DNA of 24,060 bases, from contig JAJPXW010000332.1 of assembly GCA_021205255.1 (NCBI GenBank), positions 1 through 24,060 on the forward strand, in the 5' to 3' direction. This DNA is from Burkholderiales bacterium. GTDB taxonomy: Bacteria; Pseudomonadota; Gammaproteobacteria; Burkholderiales; Burkholderiaceae_F. Below are positions 1-4,736 of the stretch, one piece after another (the first letter of the stretch is position 1; each line of letters starts with the position of its first letter). Below the pieces are notes generated by a model that did not search any database, was not told where the DNA came from, and worked only from the letters and a program-made list of their open reading frames with translations. The position numbers were made by a program, and so were the translations under genes.

Positions 1-1
1 G

Positions 2-46
2 GAGGAATTTGCTTTACTACTTGAATATGCAAGAGGAGATCCTTAG
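2..46 (+). CDS. Possible C-terminal tail of an upstream gene (partial)
   Basis: Frame 2 is open from the window edge and reads EEFALLLEYARGDP followed by TAG at 44-46. It looks like an ordinary protein C-terminus on the same strand as smpB. Frame 3 is also open from the edge to a TGA at 48-50, so the frame is not certain, and 15 codons are too few to identify a family. It could be chance. The rest of the gene, if real, lies outside the window. Confidence 0.2.
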   Translation, partial: EEFALLLEYARGDP

Positions 47-132
47 TTGATCAATTTCATTCACATATTAAAATCCCGAATTCTAATCAATGGACTAACC
101 CCTAATAAGCAGTAAAACTTGGACGTGTTCCC

Positions 133-585
133 GTGGCAAAGATTCAAAATAAAAAGGCTCGTTTTAACTACACCATAGAAGAGACGTTCGAGGCTGGCCT
201 AGAACTTAAAGGTTGGGAAGTTAAATCCATACGTGAAGGTCGGGCTCAAATTACAGAAGCGCATATTTATTCCCGCAATGGCGAACTGTTTTTACTAAAT
301 GGCCGCGTAGTCCCACTTTCAACAGCAAGCACGCACGAAAAGGCCGAACCCACTCGTACTCGCAAGCTACTCATGCATAAATCTGAAATCATGAAGCTCA
401 TTGGTCGCTCAGAGCGGGCTGGCTACGCATTATTGCCTCTGGAAATCTACTTTTCCAAGCACGGGAAAGTAAAGATGACCGTCGGACTAGGTAAAGGCAA
501 AAAGCTTTACGAGAAACGAGACGAAATTGGAGAGCGGGAATGGAGAAGAACTCAGGAGAGACTGCTTAAACATAAAGCTCGCTAG
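133..585 (+). CDS. smpB: SsrA (tmRNA)-binding protein SmpB
   Basis: SmpB binds tmRNA and brings it to stalled ribosomes for trans-translation in the cytoplasm. The 150-residue product has the family layout throughout: an N-terminal NKKARFNYTIEE segment, the conserved GLELKGWEVKSIREGRAQI strand block (residues 22-40), STASTHEKAEPTRTRKLLMH (63-82), and the basic tail GKGKKLYEKRDEIGEREWRR (120-139), which folds into the decoding site in characterised SmpB proteins. Length is close to the usual 150-160. The start is GTG at 133; no in-frame ATG lies near it and the Shine-Dalgarno sequence is poor (a GGA about 10 bases upstream). No tmRNA gene (ssrA) is visible here. The gene faces the MFS gene with only 29 bases between the two stops and no convincing terminator. 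Identification is secure. Confidence 0.96.
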   Translation: MAKIQNKKARFNYTIEETFEAGLELKGWEVKSIREGRAQITEAHIYSRNGELFLLNGRVVPLSTASTHEKAEPTRTRKLLMHKSEIMKLIGRSERAGYALLPLEIYFSKHGKVKMTVGLGKGKKLYEKRDEIGEREWRRTQERLLKHKAR

Positions 586-614
586 TCTTCAAACAGCCAT
601 TCTCCTCCTTCGAA

Positions 615-1823
615 TTATTTACTGGCTGGCACCAGTAGGCTCTTTCTAATTGATATTAGGAAAAAGGCTACTGGAATCAGGATAAGACCCGAAAGCGCAA
701 TAATTGAGCCATAGCTTACGTGGTTTGCTAACATTCCCGCACCTGCCGGACCAATCGTCATCCCTACGTGGCTAAATAGGAAGTTATAGCCAAACACTGT
801 GCCGGACTCCTCTGAAGGCGTATAGACAGTAAGCAAGGAATTGATAGTCGGAATAAGTCCGGCTACTGCAAATCCACCAAAGAATCTCCAGGCTGTGAAT
901 CCTGCCACGGAAGTAGCGAGAATCTGAGCAACAATCAGGATAGCCGATGCAAATAACGCAAAAATCAAGACTTTTAAGAAGCCATACTTTTGTCCAACCA
1001 TTCCGAGTATTGGAGAAGCAATCATGACGGAAATACCGCAAATCGAGAATACGGAACCAGCCACCATCATGATGTTGTCCATAGATTTTTGCAATGCGGC
1101 TAAGTAAAGGGGAAGAATCGGCGGAAGCATGTACAACGATGTGTAGACCAACATCGAAGTAAAGAGCATGATCAGGACTCTTCGATTCTTTAGCACTCCT
1201 GTATTTAATAAGTTGGTTTTCTTCTTAATGACTGGGTGGTTGCCCTCTTTCACGAAAATCATGATAAGCATGGCAACTGCAAGCAATGAACATCCACCAA
1301 TAAAGAAAGATAGGCGCATGCCGAATATTTCGGCCAAAACTCCACCAAGGAATGGTCCTGCAATACCTCCTACCGTCATGCCACCTTGCAGCAAACCCAT
1401 GGAAAAGCCCATTCGGTTATGAGGCATATTAGTGGCGATTAATGCCAGTAATGCAGGATAAAGTCCAGCACAAAAGCCTTGGAAGAAACGAGCGAAGAAT
1501 AATTGCAGTGGCGTTTGTACCACTCCGCACAATGAATATGCGATTGCCAGACCTATCGAAGCCCTTAACGCCATTAACTTGCGACTTTTACGGTCTGAGA
1601 GCAGTCCCCAGATCGGTCCCATCAAACCGCCGATAAAAAACGTGATGGAAAAAATCCAACCTGACCAAGTGTTGACTTCAGAAGTTGGGACATTGAGTTC
1701 CTTCACTAGATAAAGCTGAAGGAAAGGAGTGATCATGGTGAACGTCATTTCCATTAGGAAAGCGCTCAATGTTAGGATGGTAAGTGGAAAAATCCATCCG
1801 CTTGAATTCCTCGGAAATCGCAT
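615..1823 (-). CDS. MFS efflux transporter, MdtG-like
   Basis: A 402-residue inner-membrane protein with about 12 hydrophobic segments, the usual length for a major facilitator superfamily drug:proton antiporter. Residues 50-95 (NTWSGWIFSITFFIGG then GLLSDRKSRKLM) closely follow E. coli MdtG (YceE) as I remember it, including loop 2-3 motif A at 73-83. A glycine-rich motif C-like stretch, GGMTVGGIAGPFLGG (147-161), is in TM5, as in exporters. A basic loop around residues 199-215 separates the two six-helix halves. Substrate is not predictable; export of small toxic compounds is inferred from the family. Start is ATG at 1823 with only a weak GGATAG upstream. The 320-base leader carries inverted repeats and a mini-ORF that could be regulatory. 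It is monocistronic, with the terminator of the dehydrogenase gene lying upstream. Confidence 0.88.
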   Translation of the reverse strand: MRFPRNSSGWIFPLTILTLSAFLMEMTFTMITPFLQLYLVKELNVPTSEVNTWSGWIFSITFFIGGLMGPIWGLLSDRKSRKLMALRASIGLAIAYSLCGVVQTPLQLFFARFFQGFCAGLYPALLALIATNMPHNRMGFSMGLLQGGMTVGGIAGPFLGGVLAEIFGMRLSFFIGGCSLLAVAMLIMIFVKEGNHPVIKKKTNLLNTGVLKNRRVLIMLFTSMLVYTSLYMLPPILPLYLAALQKSMDNIMMVAGSVFSICGISVMIASPILGMVGQKYGFLKVLIFALFASAILIVAQILATSVAGFTAWRFFGGFAVAGLIPTINSLLTVYTPSEESGTVFGYNFLFSHVGMTIGPAGAGMLANHVSYGSIIALSGLILIPVAFFLISIRKSLLVPASK

Positions 1824-1900
1824 ATTTTTCTATCCAGTTTTAATGGATTTTACAGGAATCGAACGAAAGGCTGATGCTTCTACAAAGTCTAGGAATGAAG

Positions 1901-1914
1901 TAGGAATCTTCCTA
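1901..1914. repeat. Short palindrome upstream of MFS gene
   Basis: TAGGAA, two bases, TTCCTA: a perfect 6-bp inverted repeat about 78-91 bases upstream of the MFS start codon. It has the size of a dimeric repressor half-site pair, and local regulation is common for MFS drug exporters. No regulator gene is adjacent, so an operator role is only inferred. Confidence 0.3.
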
Positions 1915-2064
1915 TAGGTTTTAAGAGATTATTTACGCTTTGAAGCCGAGGTCAGTTAATTTCATAAACCTTGTTTTGCTGATAAAAACGACTTCAAAGT
2001 TAAAACAAACCTGCTTTTACCTCCTCGATTAAGACCGTAGAAAGCTAAAATTTTTTATCCCGTC

Positions 2065-2085
2065 AAAAAGGAGGGTATCCCCTCC
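2065..2085 (-). terminator. Intrinsic terminator of the alcohol dehydrogenase gene
   Basis: On the minus strand GGAGGG, a GATA loop and CCCTCC are followed directly by TTTTT. This is a compact GC-rich stem with a U-tract, about 60 bases after the dehydrogenase stop codon at 2144. It should isolate the MFS gene from transcription of the dehydrogenase. Confidence 0.85.
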
Positions 2086-2090
2086 CTCAT

Positions 2091-2135
2091 GAAGATTAGC
2101 TCTTCACTGACGACCAATTTCAAATTGGCCGTCAG
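2091..2135 (-). repeat. Two stem-loops preceding the dehydrogenase terminator
   Basis: Bases 2107-2135 form a long inverted repeat (CTGACG, one mismatch, CCAATTT / AAATTGG, CGTCAG, with a single central base) that begins eight bases after the dehydrogenase stop codon. Bases 2091-2105 form a 5-bp stem, GAAGA-TTAGC-TCTTC. Neither has a U-tract. With the terminator at 2065-2085 they make three hairpins in a row, which could stabilise the 3' end of the transcript. Confidence 0.6.
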
Positions 2136-2143
2136 TTGCCTGT

Positions 2144-3313
2144 TTAACGCATTAGAGCGTATATCTTTTCAATGTCTTCTGCCTTGAGCGGTACAAAGTT
2201 TCCAAGTTTCCCAGGAATCATCACTGCTTTTTCAGCAAGCTTGTGGATATCTACATTTTCTGCGCCGATATCTTTTAATGTCGCAGGCGCACCCATTTCC
2301 TTATAGAACTTGCGCAGAGCCTCAATTCCAGCTTCGGCAGTCTTTTCAGGTGTCTCCTGCGGTTTTACTCCCATGACGTTCACCGCAAACTGCGCTACTC
2401 TTTCAGGATTTTTCGGTGTTACATATTCCAACCATGCTGGAGTAACTACGGCTAGTCCTAAACCATGTGTGATGTGGTCGTTCCAGGCACTAAGCTCATG
2501 CTCCATGCCATGGGATGCCCAATCTTCTACTTGACCTAAGGAATAGTAGCCATTGTGAGCAAACGAACCTGCCAGTCCAAGCTGACTCCAAGCATCGTAA
2601 TTCTTTGGATCTTTCTCAACAATAAGGCCGTTCTTCATGATGGATCTCATGGCAGCTTCAGCTTGACCATCGACAAAATCCGTATTCTTTGTCGGCGTGA
2701 AATACCTTTCCATGATGTGGCTCATCATGTCGATAACTCCAGCCCTTATCTGATTTTGTGGCAGCGTAAAGAAGTATTCCGGATCAATTAAAGCGACGAA
2801 AGGTCTAATGACAGGCGTTCCAATGCCCAACTTTCTTCCATTTCCATTAATAACCACACGGATACTCTGTTCGCTTCCAGCAGCTGGAATAGTTAAAACA
2901 GCAGCTACTGGAAGAGCAGTCTTCGGTGTAGCTTTCTGCAGGAAGAAGTCCCAGACATCTCCGTCATAAGGAACACCCAAGGCAATTGCCTTAGCAGTAT
3001 CGATTACGCTTCCACCACCTACAGCTAGAATCGCCTTGACATTGTTTTTACGGGCAATATCGATGCCTTCGTATACCTTTTCAATGGAAGGATTCGGATG
3101 GACACCGCCGAAAGGAATGAATTTAAGTCCAGCTTCCGTCAGACTTTTTTCCGCATCGGCAAGAATGCCGTTCTTAACTACACTGCCTCCTCCATATACG
3201 ACAAGGATTTCAGCACCCTCTCCGGCCTTATCTTTCATTAATTGGCCAATCTTACTTATCTGACCTTTTCCAAAAACCAGTTTTGTTGGATTGGAATACT
3301 CAAAATTATTCAT
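2144..3313 (-). CDS. Iron-containing alcohol dehydrogenase, YqhD/BdhA type
   Basis: A 389-residue cytosolic metal-dependent alcohol dehydrogenase (group III) that probably reduces aldehydes with NADPH, as E. coli YqhD (387 residues) and clostridial butanol dehydrogenases do. The N-terminus (MNNFEYSNPTKLVFGKG) matches that subfamily. The nucleotide-binding half carries YGGGSV (40-45) and AVGGGSVIDTAKA (97-109). The metal ligands are visible as D195 and H199 in GVIDMMSH, H272 in EHELSA and H283 in ITHG, at nearly the same positions as YqhD D194/H198/H267/H281. Start is ATG at 3313 with a weak ribosome-binding site. It is monocistronic, with its own terminator at 2065-2085. A role in detoxifying short-chain or lipid-peroxidation aldehydes, or in fermentation, is inferred from the family; the substrate cannot be read from sequence. 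Confidence 0.92.
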   Translation of the reverse strand: MNNFEYSNPTKLVFGKGQISKIGQLMKDKAGEGAEILVVYGGGSVVKNGILADAEKSLTEAGLKFIPFGGVHPNPSIEKVYEGIDIARKNNVKAILAVGGGSVIDTAKAIALGVPYDGDVWDFFLQKATPKTALPVAAVLTIPAAGSEQSIRVVINGNGRKLGIGTPVIRPFVALIDPEYFFTLPQNQIRAGVIDMMSHIMERYFTPTKNTDFVDGQAEAAMRSIMKNGLIVEKDPKNYDAWSQLGLAGSFAHNGYYSLGQVEDWASHGMEHELSAWNDHITHGLGLAVVTPAWLEYVTPKNPERVAQFAVNVMGVKPQETPEKTAEAGIEALRKFYKEMGAPATLKDIGAENVDIHKLAEKAVMIPGKLGNFVPLKAEDIEKIYALMR

Positions 3314-3332
3314 AATTATCTTTTCAAGTTAA

Positions 3333-3494
3333 ATGGATAAGCGATTCCTTTCGGCCTTGTCTAAGTGGGCAAAGTTAAAGGAATTTTGCAAAAGGATTGT
3401 AGAGCACCGCAAAATTTATGAATTAGACGCAGTGCCCCATGGAGGGCAACACGCCAACCGGTTTTTATTAAAAGTCAAAGCTTTGGCACAATAA
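3333..3494 (+). CDS. Possible small basic protein, 53 residues, unknown
   Basis: An ATG at 3333 opens a frame of 53 codons ending TAA at 3492-3494. An in-frame TAA lies directly before the ATG. The product starts MDKRFLSALSKWAKLKEF and ends RFLLKVKALAQ. It is rich in Lys/Arg and could form an amphipathic helix over roughly residues 4-30. No family is recognised. In its favour: protein-like composition, many G-starting codons, and a stop only four bases before a hairpin that is followed by Ts on this strand. Against: no good Shine-Dalgarno sequence, and it overlaps the region that must hold the promoter of the divergent dehydrogenase gene. It may be a chance ORF. Confidence 0.3.
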   Translation: MDKRFLSALSKWAKLKEFCKRIVEHRKIYELDAVPHGGQHANRFLLKVKALAQ

Positions 3495-3498
3495 ACAC

Positions 3499-3532
3499 AA
3501 GCTATTAAAAAAAGCCATTAAGCCAATAGCTT
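3499..3532. terminator. Bidirectional terminator candidate
   Basis: On the plus strand AAGCTATT (3499-3506) pairs with AATAGCTT (3525-3532), followed by a short T run. On the minus strand the transcript of the unknown gene can form AGCTATT, a GGCTT loop and AATGGCT (one T-G wobble; bases 3513-3531), followed by seven Ts (3513-3507), a good intrinsic terminator. It lies 83 bases beyond the stop of the unknown minus-strand gene and four bases beyond the stop of the plus-strand small ORF. Confidence 0.7.
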
Positions 3533-3614
3533 TTATACCTTTATCTTTCTCAGTAAGCCTAAGTTAACCGAAAGTGGCAGAAGACCAAGAAAGGAAATAT
3601 TTAGGCAACGGTGA

Positions 3615-4148
3615 TTAGTTAAGTTCCGGTCCTACTGGAGCTCCCACTAGCAACATAGACCAAGTTTCAATAAAGCGATCCACAGCTGGAGGCAACTGCT
3701 CTGGATACTCCAAAAGTTCACCTGCAACAAGACAATCTTCGACTGCGAGCGCACTTTGATCTTTAAAAAGATCGAATACAAGCTTCAATACATCCCGATC
3801 TTTTTCTGGGAAGCTTTCTATTCCACCTTTACGCATAGGAGCTAAAGCAATACGCATATGCTCTGACAGACCATGCGGATTCCAGTGTTCAGGACCCGTT
3901 TCGAAATGTGGATTTTCACCACTAAAAGTCTCAGTTAGCCATTGAGCGAGATAATCGTCTTTCTGACGCACTACTTCAGCGGACAACTCGCCTTGCTTCT
4001 GGGAAATATGTCTTCTCGCCATATTGATGAAGGCCGTCGAAAGCATGATGCGGATCACTGGAAGACTTACTAAAGACGGACTCTGTGGAGCTCTCGAGCT
4101 ATGGTCTTTCCGGCAGCGGTCTCCACTAATTCTTCTGCAGCGTGCCAT
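3615..4148 (-). CDS. Unrecognised protein, 177 residues; N-terminal frame suspicious
   Basis: I do not recognise this gene. A longer frame runs to 4220, but a textbook ribosome-binding site, AAGGAGG, sits seven bases before the ATG at 4148, so 177 residues is the likely product. Residues 1-25 are Arg/Cys/Ser-rich and unlike a folded domain. From about residue 28 (VSLPVIRIMLSTAFINMARRH) the sequence becomes protein-like: an amphipathic helix, a KQGELSAEVVRQKDDYLAQWLTE helix (51-73), a turn-rich segment with GPEHWNPHGLSEHM (85-98), then acidic helices to the end. There is no signal peptide or clear membrane span. The +1 frame over 4073-4147 encodes a much more protein-like stretch (AAEELVETAAGKTIARELHR), suggesting two compensating frameshifts or sequence errors. 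It appears to be transcribed alone, with an inverted repeat upstream and a terminator at 3507-3531. Confidence 0.6.
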   Translation of the reverse strand: MARCRRISGDRCRKDHSSRAPQSPSLVSLPVIRIMLSTAFINMARRHISQKQGELSAEVVRQKDDYLAQWLTETFSGENPHFETGPEHWNPHGLSEHMRIALAPMRKGGIESFPEKDRDVLKLVFDLFKDQSALAVEDCLVAGELLEYPEQLPPAVDRFIETWSMLLVGAPVGPELN

Positions 4149-4155
4149 TTTTATG

Positions 4156-4162
4156 CCTCCTT
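4156..4162 (-). promoter_or_regulatory. Strong ribosome-binding site fixing the 4148 start
   Basis: AAGGAGG on the minus strand, seven bases before the ATG at 4148. It is the best Shine-Dalgarno match in this part of the window and argues for the shorter form of the unknown gene over the frame beginning at 4220. Confidence 0.8.
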
Positions 4163-4190
4163 GCAAAAGTTGCATTCCGACTAAAGGCGT

Positions 4191-4222
4191 ATTTGGCAAT
4201 TGGCTACAAGCATATGCCAAAT
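4191..4222. repeat. Inverted repeat upstream of the unknown gene
   Basis: ATTTGGCA (4191-4198) and TGCCAAAT (4215-4222) are perfect 8-bp inverted copies 16 bases apart, 43-74 bases upstream of the 4148 start codon. The position fits an operator or a leader stem-loop; no regulator gene is nearby. Confidence 0.4.
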
Positions 4223-4241
4223 TAAAACCACAAGTTAATGG

Positions 4242-4667
4242 CTAGGGCTGCATGAGCACTAACTTGTTGGGTAGCACCTTCCAAATAAAGTACGTGCCTG
4301 GCGGTAGTTTCGAATCTACGTTGAAGGCAATTTCCGCTTTCCATAACTTTCCGTTGAATTGCACCGTCGCATAGCGGTTATCTTGCCACTCATGCACAAT
4401 CACCGGCTTGCCCACCCAACGCTTTAAGCGATCCGAGCTAAGAGATTCTTCTTGCGCATTGCCCTGCATATTGTTGTAGACAAAAAGCATAAAGAGCGCA
4501 AACATCACCAAGATTGCAATTTGGACGTAGACAGAGCCAATAAAGAAGGAGAACATCCCTGTAATAAAGCAAGCTGCCGCGACAATTAAAAACGAAACGT
4601 TGGAGAAATAAAGATCCAACGCCCCGATGATGGCGGCCACAGCAAACCAGAAGAAGTTCAAACTCAT
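4242..4667 (-). CDS. NfeD-family inner-membrane protein, short form
   Basis: A 141-residue protein with hydrophobic segments between about residues 4 and 65 (FFWFAVAAIIGALDLYF, SFLIVAAACFITGMFSFFIG, VQIAILVMFALFMLFVY). A soluble C-terminal domain (about 82-141) follows, with the KRWVGKPVIVHEWQDNRYATVQFNGKLW pattern of the NfeD OB-fold. This matches the short YbbK/NfeD1b class, which usually sits beside a stomatin/SPFH gene and is thought to act on membrane microdomains. No SPFH gene is adjacent; the neighbours are ppsA upstream and the unknown gene downstream. The start is ATG at 4667, with no clear Shine-Dalgarno sequence but a perfect 15-bp hairpin ending 13 bases before it. It may be transcribed by read-through from ppsA, 69 bases upstream. 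The family is likely; its function here is unknown. Confidence 0.8.
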   Translation of the reverse strand: MSLNFFWFAVAAIIGALDLYFSNVSFLIVAAACFITGMFSFFIGSVYVQIAILVMFALFMLFVYNNMQGNAQEESLSSDRLKRWVGKPVIVHEWQDNRYATVQFNGKLWKAEIAFNVDSKLPPGTYFIWKVLPNKLVLMQP

Positions 4668-4680
4668 AGCGCAATTACCC

Positions 4681-4714
4681 GAAACGGCTGATTATCAAAA
4701 TAATCAGCCGTTTC
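4681..4714. repeat. Perfect 15-bp stem-loop between ppsA and the NfeD gene
   Basis: GAAACGGCTGATTAT (4681-4695), a four-base loop, and ATAATCAGCCGTTTC (4700-4714) form an uninterrupted 15-bp stem. It lies 22 bases after the ppsA stop and ends 13 bases before the ATG of the NfeD gene. Neither strand has a U-tract next to it, so it is not a standard intrinsic terminator. An RNA-stability element, a partial terminator or a translational control hairpin are the options. Confidence 0.8.
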
Positions 4715-4736
4715 AGTATAAAGGAAAACCTAAAAA

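Larger units (their letters stand above)
1824..2143. other. 320-base intergenic region, MFS leader and dehydrogenase terminator
   Basis: This gap separates two minus-strand genes. Bases 2065-2135 hold three consecutive hairpins, the last a standard intrinsic terminator for the dehydrogenase gene. Bases 1824-2064 form the MFS upstream region, with an imperfect long stem (CTTTGAAG at 1938-1945 against CTTCAAAG at 1992-1999), a 10-codon mini-ORF (1933-1965), a TAGGAA-TC-TTCCTA repeat (1901-1914), and an orphan AGGAGGT Shine-Dalgarno-like sequence on the minus strand near 2020-2026 with no usable start after it. I could not choose a promoter. Confidence 0.5.
3314..3614. other. 301-base gap between dehydrogenase and unknown gene
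   Basis: The gap contains a possible plus-strand small ORF (3333-3494) and a hairpin usable as a terminator on both strands (3499-3532). The dehydrogenase promoter must lie in or upstream of the small ORF on the opposite strand, but I see no clear -35/-10 pair. Bases 3533-3614 show nothing I recognise. Confidence 0.5.

Noticed and set aside
594..613. CAGCCA / TGGCTG pairing between smpB and the MFS gene as a terminator
   Set aside because: Only 6 bp with a loop of about 23 bases and no U-tract on either strand.
1..614. tmRNA gene near smpB
   Set aside because: No sequence resembling the tmRNA ends (an alanine acceptor-like 5' start or a TTCGAATCC-CCA-like 3' end) is present in the flanks of smpB within the window.
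4149..4220. Longer N-terminus of the unknown gene (start at 4220)
   Set aside because: It would bury the strong AAGGAGG site inside the gene; that site is correctly spaced for the ATG at 4148.
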